The notes beneath the pieces are model-generated. The model saw only the letters and a list, made by a program, of their open reading frames with translations, did not search any database and was not told the origin of the DNA. The position numbers and the translations under genes were made by a program. Shown one piece after another: positions 57,201 through 64,000 of a stretch of 64,000 nucleotides of DNA (its first letter is position 1; the number at the start of each line of letters is the position of its first letter). The stretch covers positions 1,582,501 to 1,646,500 of the forward strand of contig NZ_CP120849.1 in the NCBI RefSeq assembly GCF_029581355.1, read 5' to 3'. The stretch is from Parabacteroides chongii (lineage in GTDB: Bacteria; Bacteroidota; Bacteroidia; Bacteroidales; Tannerellaceae).

Positions 57201-57409
57201 ATAGCTTCTTCCAAGGGTACAATTACGCTTTTCTGTACCGCTTCGGCATTGGCACCACTATAGGTGGTAGAAACCCGGATGGTAGGCGGTGCAATATCTG
57301 GATACTGTTCAACAGACAAAGCATATAGACCGATTAATCCCGCCACAAAAATGACTACAGAAATCACCATGGACAAAATGGGACGGTCAATAAAATGTTG
57401 CAGTTTCAT
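54269..57409 (-). CDS. RND multidrug efflux pump (HAE-1 family)
   Basis: 1046 residues, the normal length, with 12 membrane helices and two large periplasmic loops. The proton-relay DD motif (GTIVDDAIIVVEAV) is present in TM4, and the second-half Lys and Thr are expected in the matching helix. It starts MKLQHFIDRPILSMVIS as in AcrB/MexB relatives. It exports drugs using the proton gradient, with the adaptor and outer-membrane partners encoded beside it. It overlaps the adaptor gene by 4 nt. Confidence 0.95.
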   Translation of the reverse strand: MKLQHFIDRPILSMVISVVIFVAGLIGLYALSVEQYPDIAPPTIRVSTTYSGANAEAVQKSVIVPLEEAINGVENMTYMTSTASNTGSAEITVYFKQGTDPDMAAVNVQNKVSSATSLLPAEVTKVGVTTMKRQSSMLKIFGLYSPKGTYDENFLTNYLNINVKPQIQRISGVGEVNVMGGAYAMRIWLKPDIMARYELVPSDVESALASQNIEAAAGAIGEDSQNVYQYTLKYRGRLETEKEFEEIVIKAYADGRVLKLKDIATVELGAQSYSYSGTVNGCPGSTCMINQMAGTNANEIITEIDRYLEELKESLPEDVEVVELMSTKNFLDASIHEVIKTLIEAIILVVLVVYIFLQNPRSTLIPTISIFVSLIGTFAVLYVAGFSINLLTLFALVLAIGTIVDDAIIVVEAVQVRFDEGYRSPYQATVNAMGGISSAIVTSTLVFMAVFVPVSFMGGTSGIFYTQFGITMAVAVGISAVNALTLSPALCALILRPNEMLIEGRKPEFSTRFRLAFDSAFRRIVLKYKIGAKYFIKRKWQAWGVLVASVLLLVYLMGTTKTGLVPSEDTGSIFISMDAPAGSSLSETLSIMNEIEEELKEIPHIDSFNKVAGFGMGSGSGASHGMFIIKLKHWDERKTEAGSVDAISAEIYRRTAHVKNAKIFIFSPPMISGYGTGNSFELYLQDRSGKGIEALSEVANRFLEVLNQRPEVQMAYTSFSADFPQYRVDVDEAQCQRAGTTTEEVLSVLSGYMGSVYASNFNRFTKLYRVILQAPSDSRNSIQSLDNIYVKTSGGMAPVSQFVTLTKTYGSESLTRFNMFSSINIQGMPATGYSSGDVIRAVNEVAAQTLPTGYGYEFSGMTREEKQMSDSHDTVIIYGVCILFIYLILCALYESLFIPMAVILSVPFGLMGSFLFARLWGVENNIYLQTGLIMLIGLLSKTAILLTEYASERRKEGMSLTQAAVSAAGVRLRPILMTALTMIFGLLPLMFASGVGANGNTSLGVGTVGGMLIGTIALLFVTPVFFITFQYLEERVMGKRKEDRIL

Positions 57410-58539
57410 AAGCTTTCCTCCTTCTTTTCCGACTCATCAGCCACTGGTGATTGTACCAATGTGCCTTCTTTTAACAAACCTGCTCCTTCTGCTACAATCA
57501 CATCTCCGATCTTCAAACCTTCTTCCACGATATATTCGGATCCGTTATTTAATTCATATACTTGAATAGGAGTGGAAACAGCTTTGCCATCCACAACTTT
57601 ATAAGCAAAAATACGGTTTTGAATATCGTAAGTGCCTTCTTGAGGTACAACCACGCATTGCTTACGCTCATAGGGTATGACCACATTGGCAGATCCTCCA
57701 CTTAAAATACGCCTGTCCGGATTATCAAACACAGCCCGTAAGCTGACTGTTCCTGTGACCTTGTCAATGATACCACTCACGACATCCACTTTCCCCTGTA
57801 GCGGATAAATGGAATGGTCGTTCAATTCCAGTGACACCGGAGGGAATGTAGCTAACAGACTATCCAATGTGCTGTATTGAGACATCATAGACAACACTTG
57901 CTTTTCAGATAATGAAAAATAAGCATACATCTGAGAATTATCAGAGACTCGAATAAGCGGTTCTGTCATAGAAGCACTGACCAAAGCCCCTATACGGAAA
58001 GAAGTCATCCCGGCATATCCGTCCACCGGGCTTTTTACTTCGGTATAGGAAAGATTATTGGCAGCATCCTTCAACTCAGCTTGAGCCTGCATCAGGGTAG
58101 CTTTTGCACTTTTATAATTGTTCCGGGCCGTGCGAAGCTCATATTCGGAAATCACGCGGTCACGGTACAAAAGTTCTTTGCCTTCCAGAGTCTGTTTGGC
58201 TGTGGCTTCATTGGCTTCAGCCGTAGCCACAGCTGCTTCTGCTTTTAACAAAGCTGCTTGATAAGGGACTTGATCTATTACAAAAAGTACTTGTCCTTTT
58301 CGAACCTTAGCCCCTTCTTCCACGCAAACTTGTGTAATCGTACCCGACACCTGGGGACGAACTTCAACATCTTGTTTGCCTTCTACAACAGCTGAATACT
58401 TTACCGAGAAAGTTCTGGTTTCCGGTTTCAAGGTCAGCAAGGGATAATTCACCTGATTCCCACGTACCTGCTCCTTTTGATGGCAACTTTGCAACCAGCA
58501 GGCACACAATCCTAATACTAAAAATCTACTTACCTTCAT
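57406..58539 (-). CDS. RND membrane-fusion adaptor lipoprotein
   Basis: 377 residues. The lipobox is CWLQSCHQK (Cys 19). A lipoyl/hairpin/beta-barrel order (VEVRPQVSGTITQVCVEEG, then coiled coil, then VKSPVDGYAGM) is typical of AcrA-like adaptors. It is the first gene of the efflux operon. The promoter lies in the 190-bp gap to the divergent AraC gene. Confidence 0.9.
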   Translation of the reverse strand: MKVSRFLVLGLCACWLQSCHQKEQVRGNQVNYPLLTLKPETRTFSVKYSAVVEGKQDVEVRPQVSGTITQVCVEEGAKVRKGQVLFVIDQVPYQAALLKAEAAVATAEANEATAKQTLEGKELLYRDRVISEYELRTARNNYKSAKATLMQAQAELKDAANNLSYTEVKSPVDGYAGMTSFRIGALVSASMTEPLIRVSDNSQMYAYFSLSEKQVLSMMSQYSTLDSLLATFPPVSLELNDHSIYPLQGKVDVVSGIIDKVTGTVSLRAVFDNPDRRILSGGSANVVIPYERKQCVVVPQEGTYDIQNRIFAYKVVDGKAVSTPIQVYELNNGSEYIVEEGLKIGDVIVAEGAGLLKEGTLVQSPVADESEKKEESL

Positions 58540-58729
58540 ATAATACTATTATTAAATTTTGCGTCAAAATTAGGAATGATTAAAAACAGAGCTGTTATTC
58601 AAATAACGCCAGCATTTGTCCATTTGAGACATAATCAACTAAAATTAGCAATTGAATGATTTTATAACATTATCCAGCTTTTAAAACGATTGAAAAACAC
58701 TAAATTTGCATTTATAAAGTTCCCGATGT
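58540..58729. promoter_or_regulatory. Divergent promoter region of the efflux operon and AraC gene
   Basis: Rightward, TAAATTTG at 58701-58708 lies 21 bp before the AraC ATG. Leftward, TAATTTTG (complement of 58565-58572) lies 25 bp before the adaptor ATG. Neither has a perfect -33 box, which suits activator control. Confidence 0.6.
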
Positions 58730-59608
58730 ATGAATCTACAAGAATTATTTCCCAGATTTTCTCCTAGTCGGATGTTATCCAACCAGGTACTATTAATTGT
58801 TGGTCAAGAATTAAAACAATTGATAAGCCAAAGCATTGAAGGCTGTCGAGTATTTATATTGGTATGTAGTGGCAAAATAAACCTCTCTATTGATAGTCGT
58901 TCTTATAATATGGAGGAAAATGATTTTATGGATGTGCTCGAAGGTGTTCCCATCCACTTTAAATCTTGCAGTGACGATCTGCATGCTTATTGTCTTTTTC
59001 CCAATTATAAGTTTGCGCGTAACTCTCTAAAACTCTTTCGACCAGGACCGGAAAATTATTTTCTAGAACGAACAAAGTTTCCTATCTTACATCTTACTGA
59101 GGAAGAAGCACATCGTATTCAACAGCAAATGGTCTTGTTAAAAGAAAGTTTGGAATCATTACAGCATTACTATCGAAATGATTTAGTACAGACTTACTTC
59201 CGTAGTTTCATGTTGGAAGAAGGAAATCTCATGTTTTCACGTGCTAATGCAATGACTGCCGGAAACACGCTGATTATTAACAAAAAAGACATCTTGTTAA
59301 TGAATTTCATGAAATTGATTTGGGAAAATGCCATTACAGAACATGGTGTCGCATTCTATGCTGATAACTTGTGTGTTTCAACCAAGCACCTGACTCGATT
59401 GACGAAAGAAGCGTTTAAACAGACACCCCACGAAATGATATGCAAAGAAATCATTCATCATGCTTTGGACATGTTGGATAATCATGAGATAAGTATCCAG
59501 CAAATATCCGAAGAACTAAATTTTGCAGATATGGCATCTTTCAGCAAATTCTTTAAAAAGCATATGCAGGTATCACCTGTCGCTTATCGTCAACTTCATT
59601 TGTCTTAG
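58730..59608 (+). CDS. AraC-family transcriptional regulator
   Basis: 292 residues. An N-terminal cupin-like sensor domain precedes a C-terminal double HTH (YADNLCVSTKHLTRLTKEAF and ISIQQISEELNFADMASFSKFF). It is divergent from the efflux operon and is its likely regulator. The ligand is unknown. Confidence 0.9.
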   Translation: MNLQELFPRFSPSRMLSNQVLLIVGQELKQLISQSIEGCRVFILVCSGKINLSIDSRSYNMEENDFMDVLEGVPIHFKSCSDDLHAYCLFPNYKFARNSLKLFRPGPENYFLERTKFPILHLTEEEAHRIQQQMVLLKESLESLQHYYRNDLVQTYFRSFMLEEGNLMFSRANAMTAGNTLIINKKDILLMNFMKLIWENAITEHGVAFYADNLCVSTKHLTRLTKEAFKQTPHEMICKEIIHHALDMLDNHEISIQQISEELNFADMASFSKFFKKHMQVSPVAYRQLHLS

Positions 59609-59779
59609 ACAGTTATCATATGTTTCCTGCCATGAAGTTTTCATTTGTGAGGTTATTGGAAATCATGTTTGTGCTTATGCCACCGCTCCTTTGCAAGATG
59701 ATTTTTTGGTTTTACCAAATTGCTTCCATAAAACTTGCTTTTAAGACTGACATCGTAGATTGGGACAAAGGTTTCTTTG

Positions 59780-59833
59780 CTACTTTCTTTTCCGCCCTAT
59801 GCTCATGAAAGAAAGTAGGCGGCTCTCGCCGCC
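59780..59833 (-). terminator. Tandem stems ending the leftward gene cluster
   Basis: A perfect 11-bp pair CTACTTTCTTT/AAAGAAAGTAG (59780-59790 with 59808-59818) is followed by GGCGGCTCTCGCCGCC (59818-59833). On the minus strand a GC hairpin is followed by a T-rich stretch just past the 59840 stop, as expected of a terminator. The pair could also mark the junction where the efflux cargo joined the element. Confidence 0.55.
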
Positions 59834-59839
59834 CACCAC

Positions 59840-60148
59840 TCAAAAATGCGTGTAAAGTCCTGTCACCATAGTGAATACCTCTTCCAGCATATCACAATAT
59901 ACGCCTTCGTGCGTGGCTATGTCCGTTTTCCTGCACTCAAAGGTCTTTTTGTTGAAGGTCTTGCGGTAGAAACGCATATTATATAAATCTGCTCCCGCAT
60001 CGTAGATAATGTCAAGGCGGTTGGCACTCGTCTTGTTACGTGCAAGGCTCATGCGCAAGCCGTTACCCATATCAATGAAATCCTTGCTTCCCGTCATAGT
60101 GGCAAAGCGTCTGCCACCAATCTGCTTCCAAATGGTCTTAGCTATCAT
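59840..60148 (-). CDS. Conserved small element protein, unknown function
   Basis: 102 residues (MIAKTIWKQIGGRRFATMTGSKDFIDM start), basic, no signal peptide or membrane helix. It contains a GNGLRMSLARNKTSANRLDI block that I recognise as common on Bacteroidales conjugative elements. Function unknown. It is the last gene of the leftward cluster. Confidence 0.75.
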   Translation of the reverse strand: MIAKTIWKQIGGRRFATMTGSKDFIDMGNGLRMSLARNKTSANRLDIIYDAGADLYNMRFYRKTFNKKTFECRKTDIATHEGVYCDMLEEVFTMVTGLYTHF

Positions 60149-60193
60149 GTTTTCAAGTCTTTATGGTTGGCGGTGTGAACACCGCCAACTTGT

Positions 60194-60439
60194 TCAACAT
60201 TCGGTTATCTCGGAAATGGGTGTATGTCGTTTCAACCATTCCAACAGACACTCCATATTGTACTCGCTTGTTATGACTGCCGTGTAGGTGTCAATGGCGG
60301 TAAACCTGCTGCTCTCATAGTTGTCTATCCATCCCTTTAGGCTGTCCGTTCCCCACGCTTTGGCATCCTCGAAAATACTGTCCAATACCTTGATAGGCTC
60401 GCCAAACTTGACAATCGTAGTCTGATAGATTACGCTCAT
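60194..60439 (-). CDS. Small hypothetical protein
   Basis: 81 residues, mostly helical, with a WIDNYESSRFTAIDTYTAVI block. No recognised motif. Its start overlaps the end of the next upstream gene by 4 nt, so the two are translated together. Confidence 0.7.
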   Translation of the reverse strand: MSVIYQTTIVKFGEPIKVLDSIFEDAKAWGTDSLKGWIDNYESSRFTAIDTYTAVITSEYNMECLLEWLKRHTPISEITEC

Positions 60440-60669
60440 TTCTTGTCCTCCTTTCTGCTTTTAGCCATAAGCCACTTGTCCCTTTCTGCTCGGCACTCGC
60501 CCAATGTGGGCTTCACACAAGAGAAAAGTTCTCCGTCCGTGTGATGACGGTAGTCGTACTGCACAAGGGTGCGTCTTTTCCTGCCGTAACCTAATTGGAA
60601 ACTTTCATACTTTTCCGTACCTGCCGTTTGGCAGGTACTCACTCCATTGATGGTCATTCGTGTACTCAT
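60436..60669 (-). CDS. DUF3873-like small protein
   Basis: 77 residues, MSTRMTINGVSTCQTAGTEKYE start. The basic GYGRKRRTLVQYDYRHHTDGELF core suggests the DUF3873 family of Bacteroidales elements. Function unknown. It has a 4-nt overlap with its downstream neighbour. Confidence 0.7.
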   Translation of the reverse strand: MSTRMTINGVSTCQTAGTEKYESFQLGYGRKRRTLVQYDYRHHTDGELFSCVKPTLGECRAERDKWLMAKSRKEDKK

Positions 60670-60674
60670 ATCAT

Positions 60675-60878
60675 TTACTTTTGAATAAATCTTTCCAAAT
60701 ACTTCTCTTGTATGCCGAGTGCTTCGGCATAGATACTTAATTGGACTGCATAACGGGTATTGTAATAACTCCTTTCCATTTCGTTTGTGGATAATCCGAT
60801 ATGTTCCCTTATATCGTTCAAATGTCTTTTGACAATATGCTTGTAGTAGCGGTTTCTTTTTTCTCTTTCGTTGGTCAT
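60675..60878 (-). CDS. Small hypothetical basic protein
   Basis: 67 residues, basic helical N terminus (MTNEREKRNRYYKHIVKRH). No known motif. It fits the tight spacing of the operon, 5 bp before the next gene. Confidence 0.65.
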   Translation of the reverse strand: MTNEREKRNRYYKHIVKRHLNDIREHIGLSTNEMERSYYNTRYAVQLSIYAEALGIQEKYLERFIQK

Positions 60879-60898
60879 AATTCCATTCTGTTTATAGG

Positions 60899-61165
60899 TT
60901 AAAAATGTACTGACAGCACTCTGTTCTGCATCACCATTTCGGGGTCGCTCGTGTAGCGTTGGTGCATATAGAAATGGTGTGAGCCGAAGCCGTAAAGGAA
61001 GAACTTGTCAAGTTCGTGCTTCTCGGCAAAGTCCTTTACGCTTCGCCTTAACTGCTCCTCACTCGTTGCAAGAGTGAGAAGGTTTACAAATTCAAGGAAC
61101 ATCTTTGGGATTGTATCATCCCAAAGACAAACCATACTTTCAATTCTTACTTCCATATTGTTCAA
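60899..61165 (-). CDS. Small hypothetical protein
   Basis: 88 residues from MNNMEVRIESM; the ATG at 61156 is an alternative start. It is acidic, with a FVNLLTLATSEEQLRRSVKDF helix. Function unknown. It lies between the PcfJ-like gene and the small proteins. Confidence 0.65.
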   Translation of the reverse strand: MNNMEVRIESMVCLWDDTIPKMFLEFVNLLTLATSEEQLRRSVKDFAEKHELDKFFLYGFGSHHFYMHQRYTSDPEMVMQNRVLSVHF

Positions 61166-61180
61166 TATTATAGGTTTATA

Positions 61181-62518
61181 TTATGCCGCTTTCATCCGTT
61201 CACGGATAAGGTTGGCGTTCTTGTTCACAAGGTCTATGATACGCTCGTGATATTCGGTGTCTTGGTTGTACTTGCCGTGACACTGCACAACTTTGAAGGT
61301 GCGCAAGTCCACCTCAACGGTTTCAATTATCTCACCGCCAATCCTTGCCGAGAGTATGAGGGTGTCGGCTTTCTTATAGTATTCACTGCCGAACACGCAG
61401 ATGTTCTGCGTCTTGCCCTCGTTGTAATACTCGTCTATGCTTTCAAGCACCTTGACGATTATTTCCTCGTCAGTGATTACCAATCCGAAGAATTTGGATT
61501 TGTTGGCGATGAAATCCTCCGCATCTTTCTTTTGTTGGAGTTGTCGCTGCTGCTCACGCTCACGCTTTTCAATCTCCCACCTGCGCTGTCGCTCAATCCG
61601 TTCCTTCTCATGTATGGCTTCAATCTTTCGGGTTGCCTTATCGTGTGCCACCATGAAATCTTCGGGACAAATGTTCTTCGAGTTACGGAGGTCTTGACCG
61701 AGTTTTTTGAGCATACGTAGATAGTCGCACCACATGGAGAGGTTGTGTATCTGATATTTATGACGTTTGGCAATCAGATATGACGCCCAACATTCATCGG
61801 CTATCATTGGATTGAAAAGAAAGTATTTCATATCCTCAATCTCACCGCCTTTCATAAGGGTTTCAATTCTTGGGTCTGAAAGCAAAGCCTTGAAAAGACG
61901 CACGGGGGAAATTCCGTGAAAATCGCCCTTGAAACCATTGCGTCTGAGTTGGGGCAATATCTTCATATTGGGGTACACATTCCCCCACACCACCACATCA
62001 TCATAAAGGCTGTTGTGTGGTCTGACCTCCATATTACTATCCAAAGCCCATACATCGCAATAGCAGAAAGCGAAGCCACGAAGCAGAGCCATGTCAGTGA
62101 TGATACCTTTGGGTGAAATCCAACGCTGCACAACCTCGTGGCAGTAGAATTTCATCGGCTCGCCTTTCCTGCTCTCGCATCTGACCTGTGCCACACGGAT
62201 TAACTGATAGCCTTTGCAGGTGGTTATCACGCTGAAATACTGCGTTTCCTTGTGAGTGCGCTTTCGGGTGTCTCGCACTTTGAGTTCTGTACGGCATTGG
62301 GGGCAGGTACAACCATCAAGGCTATCGCATAATCCGCTGTTGCTGTGCCACTCGTGACCGCAGTCGGAACAAGTGATGTTTCCTTTCTTGGTGCGGTAGC
62401 CGATATGTTCAACACAATGGCGGTATGCCCAATCAATTTGTGTCGCGGATATGGGGCGAAGGTTGGTGGAAAGTCTTGCCACCTCTTTTTGTATGCGTGT
62501 CTTGGGTTTCATAATCAA
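61181..62518 (-). CDS. PcfJ-like protein
   Basis: 445 residues. A zinc-ribbon-like segment at about 46-82 (ITCSDCGHEWHSNSGLCDSLDGCTCPQCRTEL, split here as CSDCGHEW and CPQCRTEL) is followed by the PcfJ domain and a charged Arg/Gln coiled coil. Pcf proteins come from enterococcal pCF10 transfer operons, where they interact with relaxase and DNA. Its start overlaps the PcfK-like stop by 4 nt. A role in relaxosome or plasmid maintenance is inferred. Confidence 0.8.
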   Translation of the reverse strand: MIMKPKTRIQKEVARLSTNLRPISATQIDWAYRHCVEHIGYRTKKGNITCSDCGHEWHSNSGLCDSLDGCTCPQCRTELKVRDTRKRTHKETQYFSVITTCKGYQLIRVAQVRCESRKGEPMKFYCHEVVQRWISPKGIITDMALLRGFAFCYCDVWALDSNMEVRPHNSLYDDVVVWGNVYPNMKILPQLRRNGFKGDFHGISPVRLFKALLSDPRIETLMKGGEIEDMKYFLFNPMIADECWASYLIAKRHKYQIHNLSMWCDYLRMLKKLGQDLRNSKNICPEDFMVAHDKATRKIEAIHEKERIERQRRWEIEKREREQQRQLQQKKDAEDFIANKSKFFGLVITDEEIIVKVLESIDEYYNEGKTQNICVFGSEYYKKADTLILSARIGGEIIETVEVDLRTFKVVQCHGKYNQDTEYHERIIDLVNKNANLIRERMKAA

Positions 62519-62925
62519 AAGTCAAATAGGGAGGGTTGTACAATAGTTTCTTTTTTCGCTGCCGGTCTGTTGCGGTTCTGCAACTTGCGGACTTCCTCTT
62601 CTTGATATTTTTGGATAGCCTTCTGCCGTGCTTCCGCCTTTTCCTCTGCCGTGAGTTCCACAATATGGTTCACCGCCACTTGGCAGTTCATCGGTTTGCC
62701 CACTTCTATCTCGTTTTCTTCATAGTAGTGGATGGCTTGCCCGAATATCTCTCCGTCCGTGAAGCCGTTGCAACCGCTGTTCTTCACATAGTTCAGAATG
62801 TAGGTCACGCAGTCGTCTATGTTCTTGGCAGGGTTGCTGAAACTTTTGGCAAAGAGTTGGTCTTCCTCTGCACGTTGCTCCAAGTACATCTGTATCGTTT
62901 TCTTAAAATGGTCAGTTCCTTTCAT
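62515..62925 (-). CDS. PcfK-like protein
   Basis: 136 residues. The PcfK-type helical core is FSNPAKNIDDCVTYILNYV, with a basic C-terminal tail. It is always paired with a PcfJ-like gene in Bacteroidales elements. Function is unproven. Confidence 0.8.
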   Translation of the reverse strand: MKGTDHFKKTIQMYLEQRAEEDQLFAKSFSNPAKNIDDCVTYILNYVKNSGCNGFTDGEIFGQAIHYYEENEIEVGKPMNCQVAVNHIVELTAEEKAEARQKAIQKYQEEEVRKLQNRNRPAAKKETIVQPSLFDF

Positions 62926-62937
62926 ATCGCTGTCGTT

Positions 62938-63159
62938 TTAGATTGTTTCTTTCAGTATCTCTCTCCAATAGGTCGGCTCCACTTCGCTCAATAGGAATTC
63001 GGTAAAATCCTTTCGGGTGTCCTTGTTCAGTTCGTGGTAGAGTTTACGAAACACGGATATATTGCCGTTGATGTATGTTTCCACCATATACTCGAAGATG
63101 TTGTCCACCTCATAGTATCTGCACTGCTGTGCTGCTGTCTTGCTGTTTCTCTTTGCCAT
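62938..63159 (-). CDS. Small hypothetical protein
   Basis: 73 residues from the ATG at 63159 (MAKRNSKTAAQQCRYY). A longer in-frame start at 63333 runs through the neighbouring membrane-protein gene and is rejected. No domain recognised. Confidence 0.65.
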   Translation of the reverse strand: MAKRNSKTAAQQCRYYEVDNIFEYMVETYINGNISVFRKLYHELNKDTRKDFTEFLLSEVEPTYWREILKETI

Positions 63160-63170
63160 ATCGGTAAGTA

Positions 63171-63386
63171 TTAAAGGGTGAATAACCAAAGGATAAGACC
63201 GAAGAAGGCAATGGTGGAAAGGATAGCCACGATTATACCTATTGCCACTCGGAACAATCCGTTTACAATCTCTGAAATGATGCCCAAGAGGATGCCGAAC
63301 ATCCCAAAGGCGGTGCGCACGATTAAACCGCATACTGCAAGTCCTATGTTCTGCGCCACTTGTCTGAAATTTGCCGTTGCTGTCAT
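63171..63386 (-). CDS. Small membrane protein
   Basis: 71 residues with two hydrophobic helices (FGMFGILLGIISEIVNGLF and VAIGIIVAILSTIAFFGLIL). It is the first gene of the leftward cluster. Function unknown. Confidence 0.65.
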   Translation of the reverse strand: MTATANFRQVAQNIGLAVCGLIVRTAFGMFGILLGIISEIVNGLFRVAIGIIVAILSTIAFFGLILWLFTL

Positions 63387-64000
63387 ATCTACGTTGTTTT
63401 TGATTTTTTTTGTTTTTAATGCGGATTCAAGAGCTGAGGGAGTTGAGTTTCAAACTATCTTATCTGCCTCTCGTTTATCCGACATTTTTTTTAATGCGTC
63501 TTTCTGTCGCATCGGTCGTTTTCGTTTCGGGTGCTCAAAAAGGTAGGGATTAGGGGATGCAAGGTTTTTCGGAAAAATACTACCCGCAGGGCTGGAGATT
63601 TTTCCAGAAAACAGGAGGCTTGACCTTGCATTCCCGTAAAATCCCGGAATTACCTTTGCGCCCAGAACGAAAATGACTGACTGATGCGGCTACTGAAAGG
63701 CGTAAAAATGGAGGTAAACGGAAGTAAAGGCAGATTCGAGAGAAAACTTCAGAGAGAAATCCACAAAAAGAAGAAAAGACAAAGAGAAAGGAAATACTGC
63801 CGGAAGCGTGAAACCGGGCAAACCATATGCAAGGAAGTATGGTTTATCCGTCTGACCAAACCCGTTTGGTCGGGCAAATAAACCATTCTTCCCGATTTGC
63901 CTGCTGTGGGTGACGGCTTGTCCCATTTATGGGCGGGCGGTCACATGCAGCTTTCCGCTACCGGCTCAAAAAAACAGCAAAAAGAAAAAATCTCAGAAAA
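63387..64000. other. Noncoding end region with clustered hairpins
   Basis: No convincing gene. From 63800 on there are several stems: GACCAAAC/GTTTGGTC (63854-63871), GGTTTAT/ATAAACC (63841-63884), AAACCATA/TATGGTTT (about 63818-63844) and a two-part stem GTGAC-CCCAT/ATGGG-GTCAC (63910-63944). It may be an origin, regulatory RNA or attachment-proximal region; the sequence does not decide. Confidence 0.45.

Noticed and set aside
59620..59808. A 62-codon plus-strand frame after the AraC gene
   Set aside because: It is hydrophobic by composition only and ends in the inverted-repeat/terminator region; no start signal.
63684..63881. A 65-codon plus-strand frame at the right end
   Set aside because: It is very basic, overlaps the hairpin cluster, has no start signal and resembles nothing I know.
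1..64000. CRISPR arrays, tRNA or rRNA genes
   Set aside because: No regularly spaced repeats and no cloverleaf or rRNA-like segment were seen on either strand.

Overview
The window is a large piece of a Bacteroidales (Bacteroides/Parabacteroides/Prevotella-type) integrative conjugative element of the CTnDOT/CTnERL family. The evidence is an intact tetQ-rteA-rteB regulatory operon, rteC, a mobA-mobB-mobC set and a full traA-traQ operon in the known order. Promoter boxes are of the Bacteroidales TAnnTTTG type and Shine-Dalgarno sequences are mostly absent. The element's own integrase and its xis/exc excision genes are not in the window.

Layout. 1-6.4 kb: divergent gene starts, a DUF1896 protein and a giant N6-adenine methylase/SNF2-like helicase gene split by three one-base frameshifts. 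About 6.93-18.89 kb: a second, nested mobilizable element (IME) on the minus strand, with tyrosine integrase, small HTH protein, VapE-like helicase, CHC2/Toprim primase, MobV relaxase, a secreted protein and a GmrSD-like (DUF262/DUF1524) restriction gene. The restriction gene is itself broken by an IS4351-like element, a ferredoxin-nitroreductase gene and an erm(F)-like rRNA methylase. The IME appears to sit in the tetQ promoter. 18.9-26.1 kb: tetQ with its attenuator leader, rteA, rteB, a RibD/DHFR-like gene and rteC. 26.4-30.8 kb: an accessory pair, a DUF4143 ATPase and a KAP-family membrane NTPase, that may be a defence module. 30.97-37.1 kb: mobC (split by a complete group II intron), mobB, mobA and a probable oriT region. 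37.75-51.4 kb: the tra operon, ending in a lysozyme. 51.7-59.6 kb: a divergent AraC regulator and a four-gene efflux operon (membrane-fusion lipoprotein, RND pump, outer-membrane factor, Bcr/CflA-type MFS), apparently cargo. 59.8-63.4 kb: a minus-strand run of small conserved element genes with PcfJ- and PcfK-like proteins.

How the parts work together, from what is known of CTnDOT: tetracycline relieves translational attenuation of tetQ, RteA/RteB then activate rteC, and RteC activates excision and transfer. MobA/B/C nick oriT and couple the DNA to the Tra type IV-like channel. The nested IME has its own relaxase and probably rides on the host element's channel.

A recurrent oddity is a set of at least thirteen single-base homopolymer indels. 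They lie in the methylase gene, the IME backbone and the KAP gene, while the resistance, regulatory, transfer and efflux genes are intact. They may be assembly errors or real decay; reads would decide.
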